The notes under the pieces: generated by a model | The model's database searches: none | What the model was told of the DNA's origin: nothing | The model's input: only the letters and a program-made list of their open reading frames with translations | DNA from: Multifurca ochricompacta | Taxonomy: Eukaryota; Basidiomycota; Agaricomycetes; Russulales; Russulaceae | DNA length: 64,000 nucleotides | Direction: 5' to 3' | NCBI GenBank assembly: GCA_022496185.1 | Contig: WTXG01000029.1 | Location: forward strand, 186,001 to 250,000 | Shown: in pieces, positions 1-12,600 of the stretch | Position numbering within the stretch: position 1 is the first letter of the stretch | How the letters are laid out: every line of letters begins with the position of its first letter | Translations under genes and position numbers: made by a program

Positions 1-373
1 CCCTTGTTCTGTTTACACCCCTCCGGTGTCCATTGCTCTTGCTCGTTAACGACAATGGACGCCTTTTGCAGTTACACGGACAGTAATGAATACAGTATAA
101 CCATTCATAACAAGCCGAAGACGTCCGTATGATCCAAATAGCTATCGAAAACTGAAAACAAGGTATCGAAGAGAATGCCTTTCTCGGGAAATTTGTTGTT
201 GAAAAGGGAATGAGGCTGGTAAATCAAGGAGGGGGGTACAGCTATATAAAAGGGGCGTCCGTGAGTGTCGCCAAAGTCCATCCCATCCCAGAGTCCGCCA
301 ACGTCATTAAGCCTTTGTATCATTCTCCTTCCTCGCTTCTTCTCCTACGCTTCTTCTTACCTTTATCCTGCTG

Positions 374-2064
374 CTAAACTATCCCCTGCCCCTTGCAGTG
401 CTGGAGGTAGAGTTTGATGCCGTTCTTTTGCATAATCATCCTTCCACAACTGCAAATCGCAACCGCCGGCGCCTTGTGAACCTTGGTCGTCGACCTATGC
501 CAGTTCAGGTCCTTTCTGCAGTTGAAACTCACCACACGGCCTTGCAGTTTCGTGCACTCCTCGCAGATATATTCTGCCCATTCTCTGTCAATTAGCGTTT
601 TGCGCACTGGTGTGGAAGGCTCCGCCGATGAAATTTGGACGACCTGCATGGTTGCCGGCGCCAGGATTGTCCCAAGCCTACCTCAGTTAAATTCTTTGGC
701 ACCGACATGTATCCAAGCGCTTTGGCGCTGTGGATAGCGGACTGAAATTTAGACTGGGGGCGGCGCTGGGCCACGCCGTTGACGGCAACGTCGGGAGTCT
801 GGAAACCAGAGTCGATGGAAATGACCCCACGCCCTGGTATCGACTCTGAGGCGCGCTGTCGCTCTTGACATGCTACTTCTTCACGCACTCTCGAGCTTGG
901 ACTAGCGCCAACGGATCTTTCAAGTGGAATGTTGGAGCAGGTAATGAATAGCGCACTGCGCACCATGGGGACCATGCCAAGGTATCCAAAGTTGCCATAG
1001 CAGCCTGTTTTCAAGTCCTCCGAGTTCTCCGCATTCAGCTTCCAGCCAAGGATCTGAGGTGCGTCTGATAGGTTCGAATCACCAAAGGTGTCGAGGGCTA
1101 CCGATGTCACTGTAGGCGTCGACCCCTTTATAGGCAGCTGATCCAGGGGGTGTACAGCTTTGGGGGGTTTCTCGTGTCTCTTCGCTTTCACGCGCTGACT
1201 TGGAGTCATGTGACTCCTGAAAGCGCGTCTGAGACTTCCGTAGGGTGGTTATCCATCGAGGTGAAATCCGAGAAAAATAATTTGTCGCTATCGACCTGTA
1301 GGTCTAGATTGAGTGGGGTGAGAGGTTCGTTGCTGCAACCACTAAGTTCGAAGCCCACAGGTGTTTCTGGTGGCGGCGAATCTGACGAGGAGCTCGATGA
1401 ACACAATGCGCTGTATGCGCTTACCATCCACTTGTCGAGGACCGGATTGCTGAGGGTTAGGAATAGGGGTGGCGGTCGATGGGTCCATTTGTGACCACTT
1501 ATTCGCGCGGTGGGGCCTCTGCCCTCCTGCTGTGCGAAGTCATTGAATCCTTGCTCGGGAACCTGCGACGGGTGATGAGCGGGCTCTCTCATACTGAACA
1601 ACTCTTTTTACTCACTAGAAAGTCTTCACCCGATTGTGCTCTGAATTGTTGTCCATTGCTGGCCATCGGTGAATCTGCGGACGCCTTTCCTGGGTCTGTG
1701 ACAGGAAAATGGGGACACCCTGCGGCACCTGGCCAAAGACAAAGACACAGGTCCGTTGACGCAGACTCGATATCCGTCGTCTCTTCCCATGAGTTCGAAG
1801 CGGAGAGGGGTCCCACGAGAGTGAGAAAAGGGGAGAGAAGAAGGGATTCGATGTCGATGAGAACGCTGAGACACACGAGTGGCCTTGCAACTCTGGTAGG
1901 CCTTTGCTACACTTGAAGGCTTGAACAAACAAATCTAAATGACTGAGAATTGGTCTGCGTGAATGTCGGTAACGTCGATAATGCCGAATGCGTCGATGAG
2001 GTTGAATACGTCGAAAACTCTTGAAAGTTGATAGTCCGTTCGCTACCATCGAAGGCTGTGGCAC
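374..2064 (-). pseudogene. Element A copy 1: decayed zinc-finger-like gene
   Basis: The minus strand holds a broken reading frame also found at 16,214-18,029 and 38,515-38,943. The middle is Ser/Pro-rich and contains a basic stretch (SQRVKAKRHEK) that could be a nuclear signal. The C-terminal end has two finger-like motifs: one with CEEC followed by RKDLNWH and a later His, and one with CSCG, then H and C. I infer a decayed C2H2-type transcription factor; the exact family is not recognised. A one-base loss near 670, relative to the 38.6-kb copy, shifts the frame just before the fingers, and the N-terminal part spreads over several frames. It may contain introns that I could not place. Confidence 0.45.
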
Positions 2065-2500
2065 ACAAGTGGAATGAAGAGGTGAGACAAAGCGAGTATT
2101 TCATGGATAATATACTCGTCTTTATATACACGAGGTCTATATGAAACGAGCCAAATCCAAGTTTAGTATGCAAAGATGTAAGTAGTATAAGGAAGGACCG
2201 ATTCATGGAGGATATCACCTCGAGTGTTGAAGATGGCGGCCGCTTGATCGCGCATCATGTGGACATGATCAGCCTCCGTGTGTGGCTGGGGTGTCGTGCT
2301 GTGAAACGAGGTAGAATCTGTGCATGGAAGAAATTCCAATCTTGTCAGTTGTCTCAGATCTGGGCACCTGTTACACCTCAATTTTGGCTTGCTGACTGTT
2401 ACACTATCAAGGCGCAATATGCGCCCATCAGCTCCTTCCTATTCTTCCCGCTACACTTAATCAGATCGGTCGATCGCAATATTACTTTACTATATAGTAG

Positions 2501-3190
2501 CTAGGTAGAAAACACCTCGAGTCTCAGACTCGAACTCTTGTACCTTTCGGTATTGCAATCAGACTTCATTACTTTTCCTTTCTCTGGGTTGTCCTGCGAA
2601 CAATCCCAGACGTCTAGATCACTGAACACTTTCTTCGGAGCCCCCGAACCACGACTTCCGATCTCGCGCACGATACAGCCTGCCGACCGTAACAGCACCT
2701 GAGGGCGCCTCTGATGAGCGCTGAGAGGACCAAGCCTGCAAGACGTGTCCATGAGGAGGGCAGCGGGCGTGAGGCCCACGATTGGTAGAGCAGGGTCGTC
2801 ATGCTTCCTTATACCATAGTCAAGCATAGATGCCACTGTAGCTGCTGCGATGGTGGCTTGGGCAGTAGAGATGCCAAGTTCAGAGTCCTTGTTAAGTGTG
2901 AGTGATTGGCCCAGGTAATACAAGCTGTAGCCTGCGGCATTATCAGATAGGTCAGCCGAAAAGTTGGTGACACAGTCTTTGAGTATTGTTGAAGGCATTG
3001 TCACCAACAGTGTCTCAGAGAGGGGGTTAGTTTCATGGGCTGCGACGTCCAATGGGTCAAAGAGGACAAGGTCTGTGATGGCCTGACAAAAGCCCAGTCG
3101 TGGCAAATCTGGGGTTCGTTGGAGTGGGTCTGCTACTTGTAGGGCATCATTGAGCTCAGTTGTCGTAGTTTGTAGCTGGGAGTGTGTCAG
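2501..3190 (-). pseudogene. Element B copy 1: unrecognised reading frame
   Basis: The minus strand is open for about 200 codons from 3,106 and continues open upstream without an obvious ATG. A matching frame exists at 18,195-18,620, and fragments lie at 31,264-31,450 and 31,765-31,880. The shared core (TILKDCVTNFSADLSDNAAG and the following Ala/Thr-rich stretch ending in ASMLD) is probably helical. I recognise no domain. Because it travels with the CHAT duplication and is truncated differently in each copy, it may be a gene fragment or part of an old mobile element. It lies between element A and the 3' end of CHAT-1. Confidence 0.3.
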
Positions 3191-3604
3191 GAGTGGGACG
3201 GAGGTGGGGCAGCTATCGACCTCTGGTGTTGGATGGGGGTGGTTTGTTCAGCAGGGGGTAAAAAACTATTATTGTGGACAGTTTATAGTGTAGATCTAGC
3301 TACTCTAAAAGCCAGCAGTGCGGGCGGCCTGAGGGACAAGCTCAAGCAGATGGTGGTGATCAGAGAAGAAAGATGCACAACCGTCCTTAAGCGATACCCA
3401 AACTAGATATTTTTTAAACAAATCCCACGGGTGATGCCAAAAAACAGATACTATTTCCAATCATATACCTCCACACGAAGTGATATACTATCAAACAAAA
3501 AACCATCTACACAAATTTCAAGACATACGATGTGAATAGGTGAAGCAGAACGCTCTTACCCAAATGTTATTAAGATACTATCCACTAGCGAAACCTTTCC
3601 TCCA

Positions 3605-6600
3605 TCACGCACCGTAATGAACAAAGTTCACCCACCGCTCCAGAGTCATCCCCTTCTTTCTCCTCATCTTCCGCGTCGCATCACGAAGCGCCCTCGCAGA
3701 CCTCAAGTGATAAGGTACCCCTTGTCCATTCACAGAGAACATCGACTTGTAGAAATTCTCTGCAAGTTCACGCCCATCTATATCCGCCATCTCCCACATC
3801 GTCCCGACCACACTTCGAAATCCACAGTATTGAACCGCCGCAGTAAGATGAAGTCCCTCGTCAGCGATACTTTCATCTGTCAATTCCGCAGTGTGACATG
3901 CAGCAAGGAACGCAAATTCAGCAGCAGGCAGTCGAGACCGTACGATGTCGAGTAGAGTAAGGCGCTCATCTTCGTACAGCTTGAACGAAGCATCGAATGG
4001 TTTCCCAGTCTCGAGTGTTCCATGACACACGAAATGTGCAAATCCGTGATGCCGGAGTCCCTCTACCACACCAGCCGGTGTCGCATTCTTCCCACAGAGG
4101 GTGGCCACCGGCACCCGCGAATTGAGAGACTGTATGACTGCCATCTCTCCTAAGGCGCCTGGTAAGGATGCATCTGGATTGGCCACGAGAAGCAGCGAAG
4201 GATGGTAGGACGTTTGTGAAGTGGGTTTTCGAGATTCGATCAGTGCAGAGAGTGTCGGGGTATATGAAGGGATATACAGATCCGAAAAGTATCGTTTGAC
4301 ACGGTCATTTGATGGGATTGGGCCCATCGCATGAAGGGGAAGAGAGCAGAAGACGGACGTCGGACACCACCAGATTCGTGATTGTTCTGGTACGCCCAAA
4401 GCGCATAGCCTGTCGATGACTGGTCTGCCGACGAGTTTGTAAAGGCCCTCGAGTACAGAACGTAAAGCGCGTCCGTATCTCTCTGAGTAGAGACCCTCCC
4501 TTCGTGCGACCACTAGGCGATCTCTTAGTTTATTTGCACGGTCGTAGAAATCATTAGTTGTAAGGATAATGGAAGGGGGAGAGTCTTGAACGAGTATGAG
4601 GATATCGGAACGCCACTCGCTATGGTTGATAATAATGACTGGCCCATGTGAAGCAGCAATACGAATAGTTTGGAACGACGGCATCTTCAGAAAGTCTCCA
4701 AACCCTGGTAATTCTTGGATCTGCGACACGAGCACATCCCGCTCCTCCAGAAGCTCCTGTTGCTTGACCACCAGACGACCGAATGGGTCCATCCCATCAT
4801 CAACCTGTGATCCACCATCGCTGATCTCTATAGTCCCACTCGGCGTGACAGACATGGTGAGTGACTCGAGATCCTGATTAATTGCTGCAAGCTTCGTCGC
4901 TAAAGGTGAATTGAATCGAGAAAGGTGATCCATGGAATTGCGGAGACCACGCATTTCAGACCATAGTAAGGCCCTCCCTTGTTCTAGAGTCTCAATAGCC
5001 TGAGTGAATTGACCCATTTCGATCTGGTAAGACGCGTAGTCCAGCGGCATATTGCCGCAGAGCCCTGGCATTGCGACGAGTCGAGAATGCTGTATTTGTA
5101 GGGTCGGCGCGGAGACCAATGAACTCTGTATTAATGACATGGCCCTCTCATATGCAACAGAGACAGATGGCTGTCTGGTAATTCGAGCAAGGGATGCCCA
5201 GGCGCATGAAAAAGTAAATCGGTCAGGTACCTTCGCGAATTTGTCGTTGACACCCAAAGAATTAGCTCAATGATTTCATCCAAATCCTGTTTGGATCAAG
5301 CAATTAAAGCGTTCGTATAAAGACCAACAAGTTGACGGATTGCAGAGAGGGAATGGCTGGGCGCTTTGCATCTTAAGAACGCCACGATGGACAGTAATTG
5401 ACTCGTCAAGGTATTCCATCATATTTGAACATTCAAATGCAGCGTAGAGGTCGTTGCCCAGATCGAGTGCTGATTGGAACTCAAATGGATAACTCGTGTC
5501 AGTTGACGCAAGTAGTACCCGGCGCACTTGATCACCTCTTCAAGGTCCGTGATATCGTTGGTACGAGAAAACTTGGTTGTATACCAATCCGCAAGACGTC
5601 TGAGGTACTCGTTGCGCTCGGAGGACCTTGGCGGTGTCTTGGAGATCAGTTTTCGAAGATTTTGAATTCTTCCTCTACCACCTTCATCGGATACGCCGCC
5701 CGGACAGCATCCACAGTGTCAATTTGTTCTTGAGATGTTCCGTGAGCTGAGGACGATGAGGCAAGGCTGACCATTTGGAAGTATATGAATGTGATTCTTG
5801 AAGAGCTTCTGCGAGACCGAAGTTATTGAAGCGCATCTCAGCGAGGGATGCCATGCTATTGGTAAAATATGCCGAAGGTCATTGCCAAGGGATGAAGAGC
5901 CGAGTAAGGTACGAGAACGGGATACCGCCTCCTCTAAATATTCTGGGTTTGGATAGATGCTAGCCCGAATGCGCGCAAGAAGCGCGGCGGATGCCGAAAC
6001 CTGATTTGAAATTGATATGGGTCATCCCCAAGAGGACTTGAGGCAATGACACTTTCTAGGAGGGTCATTGCCTCATCATAATCGTCATTTGAATAATTTT
6101 TTGCGTATCGAATTGCGAGAGAAATAGCCAGCCCGAGAAGAACATCATGAGAGCCTGGCAGGCAGATCTTCAGCGCATCCCGAAGGCATTGAATGACTCC
6201 ATCTAACGGCTCCACTTGCTTCCTTTGATCAAACTTGCATAAAATGGCAGAGATCAAGGCGGTAATGGCGTCAGTTGGATCATTTTCTGAGCTGTGACAG
6301 GTGAGAAGTCCTTGGCAAAGGTTCACCATCTCCTCAATATCCCTCGTCCCATCCGCTTCCAGCTCAACTTGAATAGCCAACGCCTCAACAAGCGATGTTG
6401 TGACGACCTTGTACGAGACCTCAAAGGTATCAAGGGGTAGTCCTCGGAGATAACGAAGGTATTCAATCGCACACTTGACATCTTCAGGTTGCTTGAACTC
6501 CTCGGAACGACGAAGAAGGGAAATTACGAGTTGAAAGAAGACTTGAACCACGTTCAGGTAGAATCCCCAGGAAGGTGGAAGAAAGATCGATTCGGTGTAA

Positions 6601-6843
6601 TGAACAATAGACTTGTCGAGATCTTCTTTCTGTTCTGATAGCTCATAGCGTTTGAATTGTGATTGAGCCAGACGGTGGATGTAGGCAGTGTAAGCGGGAT
6701 GAGATCGAGGTATCCATGAGAGAGCACGCTGATGAGAAGTGATCATTTGGTCGAGTTCCATAATGGAAGCTGTGAATAAGAAAAAATCAATTACTGATGA
6801 TAGAAGGGCATATGCTCGTTGTGCACTTACGTTCTTGGGCCAT
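3605..6843 (-). pseudogene. CHAT-1: frameshifted TPR-CHAT protein gene
   Basis: This is a homologue of the intact genes at 19,247 and 32,997. The C-terminal 550 codons (3,605-5,257) are open and include the CHAT His (in HFVCHG) and Cys (in AACHTA). Upstream the frame breaks repeatedly: a one-base loss near 5,262 (within ELFPLGVND), another near 5,345, one near 5,517 (within KCRR), and one near 6,005. The N-terminal TPR part (5,934-6,761) is open. A 13-nt first exon (6,831-6,843, MAQE) with donor GTAAGT and an intron of about 60 nt precede it, as in the intact copies. With at least four frame breaks it is most likely a pseudogene. It was duplicated together with elements A and B. Confidence 0.85.
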
Positions 6844-7033
6844 TATTCAATGCACAAGAATTACGGTAACCCCGGGTCCTCTGGCGATAAATTGAGAGAG
6901 TAAATGGCGAAAATGGTTGCGGGTGCTGGAGAACGGCGAAGACCACGCCTATAATAAATGTTTTTATTTATAGAGACGAGGCAATGCAGGGTGGCTGTTT
7001 CCCGGCCCGTCAACCCGGTACCGTTTGCTTGAC

Positions 7034-8575
7034 TTTCAGCTTTGGTGGATCTTGACAGCCACAAGGCACCTGAGCCATCCCAATTTTGTAGATGCAGCTT
7101 CTATTGATGAGGAGGTGGAAAATGGTCTCGAAGCGAGCAGCAATCGCAGTTTGGGGTTGCCGTTGGCATACTGCTCAGAAGATCTCACATTTATTCTCCT
7201 ATATAGTGATGTGACAGCTCGGCTCGGCCTGAAAGCCGCTCGGCTTTGGGCAGCTCAGACTTTTCAAAACTCAAGCCTGGTAGGCTGGAGCCGTGGCTTT
7301 ACAGCTGGTTGTTAACTTAGAGACTTTGATGCTTTTAATAATGCAATACAACTGCTTTATATAGCAGATTTAGTGGCTTTATATACAATTTAGATGTACT
7401 ATATCAGCTACTATATTAAAGTAAACGAATGCGTTATCTCGCTCGTTAATGAATGTGATTTAATCACATGATCGATCTGAGATGTATATACTCAGTATCT
7501 TAATTAATCTAAACACGATCACAATTATGTGTGGACCGCTATCTTGGTATCTCTATACCAGTATTCTGGTTCAACACCATCCTTACACTGTAAAATGCAC
7601 AGCTGAAGTTCACAAAAATCCAGATAGAAAGCGTGATTCAGCCCTCCAAAAGGCGCGGCTTAGGCCACGGCTTAAGGCTTTGCTTTCCATAGCTTAAGCC
7701 TGAGCCGTGGGCCGCTGGAAGCCGTTCACACGGCCTATGTCAGCAACGGCCAGCTTACGGCTTTGAGCCGAGCCGTCAGGCTGCAGCGCCATCGCGTACT
7801 CTATGTTCAGTCCACACTCTTCCGTTTCCTGACAGGTCACTCCTTTGTTGGGATTTACTGACAGCGATTTTTACCTCACCCCAGGGGCTCTCTCATGTAA
7901 GTGAGGGAATCATTTGAGGCAGTTGAACATCCTGTGCTCGAGTTCCCACCCTAGACCTTGCCTTGCACGGCGGGGAGGACTGCGACCCAAATGCAGGGGC
8001 CAACGTTGGCCGACTCCATCGAATACTCTGTGATGCGGGATGCTCAGAGGCTCTCCTCAAGTTCCTAGAGTAATTTCGAAATCCATGCCTGGATAGCCCG
8101 GGCAAAGCGTGTACGCCCTTCTCTTCTTTTACCTTTACCTATGTTATTAACGACCCCTGCATGAAGTGGTTTGCCTCCAGTATAGCCTCCAGCCCTCTGA
8201 GTGGAGGTATGGCCACATAGTTATATTTTCTCCATACGAATGTACATCCAGTATGGTCTGTTCGTACACCATGTATGAACTCCTGTCTGTACATGCTAAC
8301 CTCCCTCTCAGTCTCTTCTGGGCCCTCCATGTATGTGAGCTGGCAGGCCTTGAGAGCCAAGCCCCTGGCGCAAGGAGCCATCAAGTGCACTTCCCTGCGG
8401 CACATAAATGAACCTAAAACAACTCACCGCCGATGCGAAGCTAGAGTGATCCACGCCTGGAGCGAGCGATACGTCAAAAGTCCATGACACGTCTCCTGCG
8501 CACAAGACCGCCCTCACAGGTCTCCAGAGGGCCACATGAGCCCCAATTCATGCCTCCCATCCATGAGACTGTATA
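7034..8575. other. Spacer between duplicated units 1 and 2
   Basis: No reading frame here looks coding. The stretch starts where unit 1 ends and finishes where the partial unit 2 begins. It holds the GGCTCGGCT-rich element at 7,214-7,783. The remainder, including 7,800-8,560, shows only short, unsupported frames. Confidence 0.5.
7214..7783. mobile_element. Possible non-autonomous hAT-like element (MITE)
   Basis: The two ends carry inverted, related sequences. The left end begins CAGCTCGGCTCGGCCTGAAA. The right end, read on the minus strand, begins CAGCCTGACGGCTCGGCTCA. Several more GGCTC/GAGCC units lie inside 7,240-7,310 and 7,650-7,790. CAG termini and clustered subterminal repeats are typical of hAT elements. 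The interior is AT-rich and noncoding. I could not find a convincing 8-bp target duplication, so the exact borders and the class are uncertain. Confidence 0.35.
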
Positions 8576-8875
8576 AGTTCGAAGCGGAGAGAGGTTCCAC
8601 GAGAGTGAGAAAAGGGGAGAGAAGAAGGTATTCGATGTCGATGAGAACGCTGAGACACACGAGTGGCCTTGCAAGTCTGGTAGGCCATTTGCTATACTTG
8701 AAGGCTTGAGCACACAAATCTGAATGGCTGAGAACTGGTCTGCATCGAATGTCGGTAACGTCGATAATGCCGAATGCGTCAATGAGGTTGAATAGGTCGA
8801 AAACTCTTGAAACTTGATAGTCCGTTCGCTACCTTCGAAGGCTGTGGCACACAACGGGATGAAGAAGTGAGACAA
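8576..8875 (-). pseudogene. Element A copy 2: 5' fragment only
   Basis: The minus strand here matches the 5' third of element A at 1,790-2,064 and 17,735-18,029, including the Ser/Thr-rich stretch near STYSTS. The rest of the gene, including the zinc-finger end, is absent: the duplication boundary cuts through it at about 8,576. It cannot encode a full product. Confidence 0.5.
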
Positions 8876-9189
8876 AGCGAGTATTAGATAAGATACTCGT
8901 CTTTATATACACGAGGTCTATATGAAACGAGCCAAATCCAAGTTTAGTATGCAAAGATGTAAGTAGTATTAGGAAGGACGCGATTCATGGAGGACATCAC
9001 TTCGAGTGTTGAAGATGCCGTCCGCTTGATCGAGCATCAAGTGGATGTGATCAGCCTCCGTGTGTGGGCGTCGTGCTGTGAAGCGAGGTGTTGGATGGGG
9101 GTGGTTTGTTCAGCAGGTGGTAAAAAACTATGATTGTGGACAGTTTATAATGCGTATCTAGTTACTCTAAAAGCCAGAAGTGCGAGAGA

Positions 9190-9404
9190 TGTTGAGCCGG
9201 TAACGGATCAGAGTAGGCCGGACCGGATCAGAGGTGACCGGTGTTGGCAGTGCAAGTACTTACACTCGTTTATTATGATTAGTTATGATTAAGTACATTC
9301 CTTATGATCACAGCACAGCACAGTCCTTACAGTATTTAAAGACAGTATTTCTGTATCTTACAAAGCAGTTGTTTTGACCAGATTTATCAGGCTGCGTTTC
9401 CACA
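9190..9404. mobile_element. Solo LTR 1
   Basis: This 215-bp insertion is absent from the equivalent places in units 1, 3 and 5. It begins TGTTGAGCCGG and ends CGTTTCCACA (TG...CA). It is flanked by a perfect 5-bp direct repeat, AGAGA, at 9,185-9,189 and 9,405-9,409. Removing the LTR and one AGAGA restores a sequence that aligns directly with the other units. A TATTTAAAG box lies inside at about 9,338. This is the footprint of an LTR retrotransposon after LTR-LTR recombination, and it post-dates the duplication. Confidence 0.9.
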
Positions 9405-9685
9405 AGAGATCCGAAGGACAAGCTCAAGCAGACAGCGGCGATCGGAGAAGAAAGATGCACAACCGTCCTTAAGCGATACTCAAACTAGATATTTTTTAAA
9501 CAAATCCCACAGGTGATGCCAAAAAATAAATACTATTTCCAATCATATACCTCCACACGAAGTGATATACTATCAAACAAAAAACCATCTATACAAATTT
9601 CAAGACATACGATGTGAATAGATGAAGCAGAACGCTCTTACCCAAACATATTAAGATACTAACCGCTAGCGAAACCTTTCCTCCA

Positions 9686-12600
9686 TCACGCACCGTAATG
9701 AACAAAGTTCACCCACCGCTCCAGAGTCATCCCTTTCTTTCTCCTCATCTTCCGTGTTGCATCACGAAGAGCCCTCGCAGACCTCAAGTGATAACCTACC
9801 CCTTGTCCATTCCCAGAGAACATCGACTTGTAGAAATTCTCTGCAATTTCACATCCATCTATATCTGCCATCTCCCACATCGTCCCGACCACACTTCGAA
9901 ATCCACAGTATTGAACCGCCGCGGTAAGATGAAGTCCCTCGTCAGCGATACTTTCGTCTGTCAATTCCGCAGTGTGACATGCAGCAAGGAATGCAAATTC
10001 AGCAGCAGGCAGTCGAGAGCGTACGATGTCGAGTAGAGTAAGGCGCTCATCTTCGTACAGCTTGAACGAAGCATCGAATGGTTTCCCAGTCTCGAGTGTT
10101 CCATGACACACGAAATGTACCAATCCGTGATCTCGCAGTCTTTCCACCACACCAGCCGGTGTTGCGTTCTTCCCACAGAGGGTAGCCACCGGCACCCGCG
10201 ATTTGAGAGACTGTATGATTTCCATCTCTCCAAAAGCGCCTGGTAAGGATTCATCTGGATTAGCCACAAGGAGTAATGAGGGTTGGTACGACGTTTTTGG
10301 ACTGGGTTTGCGAGACTCGATCAGTGCAGAGAGTGTCGGTGTATATGAAGGAATATATAGATCTGAAAAGTATCGCTTGACGCCGTCATTTGATGGGATT
10401 GGGCCCATCGCATGAAGGGGAAGAGAGCAGAAGACGGACGTCGGACACCACCAGATTCGTGATTGTTCTGGTACGCCCAAAGCGCATAGCCTGTCGATGA
10501 CTGGTCTGCCGACGAGTTTGTAAAGGCCCTCGAGTACGGAACGTAAAGCGCGTCCGTATCTCTCTGAGTCGAGACCCTCCTTTCGTGCGACCACTAGGCG
10601 ATCTTTTAATTCATTTGCAAGATGATAGAAATCTTTAGTTGTAGGGATAAGGGAAGGGGGAGAGTTGCGAAGGAGAATGAGGATATCGGAACGCCACTCG
10701 CTATGGTTGATAATGACAACTGGCCCATGTGAAGCAGCATTACGAATAGTTTGAAACGACGGCGTCTTCAGAAAGTCTCCAAATCCTGGTACTTCTTGGA
10801 TCTGCGATATGAGCACATCCCGCTTCTCCAGAAGCTTCTGTTGCTTGACCACCAGACGACCGAATGGGTCCATTTCATCATCAACCTGTGATTCACCATC
10901 ACTGATCCCTATAATCCCACTCGGTGCGACAGACATGGTGAGTGACTCGAGATCCTGATTAATTGCTGTAAGTTTCGTCGCTAAAGATGAATTGAATCGA
11001 GAAAGGTGATCCATGGAATTGCGGAGACCACGCATTTCAGACCATAGTAAGGCCCTCCCTTGTTCTAGAGTCTCAATAGCCTGAGTGAATTGACCCATTT
11101 CGATCTGGTAAGACGCGTACTCCAGCGGCATATTGCCGCAGAGCTCTGCATTGCGACGAGTTGATCATGCTGTATTTGTAAGGTTGGCGCGGAGACCAAT
11201 GAGCTCTGCATTAATGACATGGCCTTCTCATATGCGACTGAGACAGATGGGTGTCTGGCCTTTCGAGCAAGGAATGCCCAGGCGCATGAAAAAGTATATC
11301 GGTCAGGTGCTTTTGTGAATTCGTCATTGACAGCCAAAGGAAATAGCTCAATTGCTTCATCGAAATCCTGTTTGTGACCACGTGCTAATAAAGATGTAGA
11401 AAGTTGTAGGATCAGAGTGAAGTGGAATGACCGGGCGCTTTTCATCTCGAGAACACCACGATGCACGGTGATAGACTCGTCAAGGTACTCCATTTTATTC
11501 GAACACTCAAACGCCTTGAAGAGGTCAGAGCCCAAAGAGAGTGCCTTTCGGGATCCAAGTGGATGACTCGTGTCAGCTGACGCAAGTAGTGCCCGGCGGC
11601 ACTTGATCACCTCTTCAAGATCCATGATATCATTGGTACGAGAGAACTTGGTTGTTATACCAATCCGCAAGACGTTCAAGGTACTCGTTGTGCTCGGAGG
11701 ACCTTGGGGGAGTCTTGGAGATTTGTTCGCGAAGACTTCGGATTTTCTCCTCTACCACAGTCATCGGATATGCCGCTCGAACATCATTTGATTTATCAAA
11801 TGTGCCCGGAGCTGAAGATGATGCAAGGTTGATCATTTCAGAAGTATATGAACGTGCTTCTTGAAGAGCTTCTGTGAGACCGAAGTTCTCGAAGCGCTTC
11901 TTAGCGAGGGATTCCATGCCATAAGTAACTCCATATCGAAAGTTGTTGTCAAGGGAAGAAGAGCCGAGTAAGGTACGAAAACGGGAAATCGCCTTCTCTA
12001 AATATTCTGGATTTGGAAAGAAGTCAGCCCTCGTGCGCTCAAAATCGCGGCAAATGTCGAAGCCAGAATCTGAAATTGACTGTCGTCATCCCGAGAGGAC
12101 TTGAGGCAATGGCACTTTCTAGGATGGCCATTGCCTCATCGTAATCGCTGTTTGAAAATTCGTTTTGTATCGAATTATGAGGGAAATAGCCAGTCCGTGA
12201 AGAACTAGATAAGAGACTGGCGGGAGGATCTTCAGCGCGTCCCGAAAGCATTGAACGACTTCATCTAACGGCTCTACTTGCTTCCCTTGACCATCTTTGT
12301 GTGTAATGGCAATGAGCAAAACGTTAATGGCGTCAGTTGGATAGTTTACTGAGCTGTGACAGGCGAAAAGTTCTTGGCAGAGGATCACCATCTCCTCAAT
12401 ATCCCCTGTCCATCCGCTTCCAGCTCAACTTGAATACCCAACGCCTGAACAAGCAATGTTGTAACGAGTTCGTGCGAGACCTCAAAGGTATCAAGGGGTA
12501 GTCCTCGGAGATAACGAAGGTATTCAACTGCACACTTGACATCTTTAGGTTGCTTGAACTCCTTGGAACGACGAAAAAGGGAATGTACGAGTTCAAAGAA

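Larger units (their letters stand above)
1..7033. repeat. Segmental duplication, unit 1 (A + B + CHAT-1)
   Basis: This block matches 15,857-22,672 in the same orientation over essentially its whole length: same opening bases, element A, element B, a TPR-CHAT gene and its promoter. The offset between copies drifts only from about 15,856 at the left end to 15,625 at the right, so small indels separate them. Unit 1 carries a frameshifted CHAT gene, whereas unit 3 carries an intact one. The right edge falls just after the shared promoter block; beyond it the two sequences diverge abruptly. Confidence 0.85.

Noticed and set aside
3617..3955. Plus-strand 112-codon frame (MNKVHPPLQSHP...) recurring at 9,698, 19,259 and 33,009
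   Set aside because: It is antisense to the conserved CHAT C-terminus; its recurrence follows from the coding constraint on the other strand, and it has no independent support.
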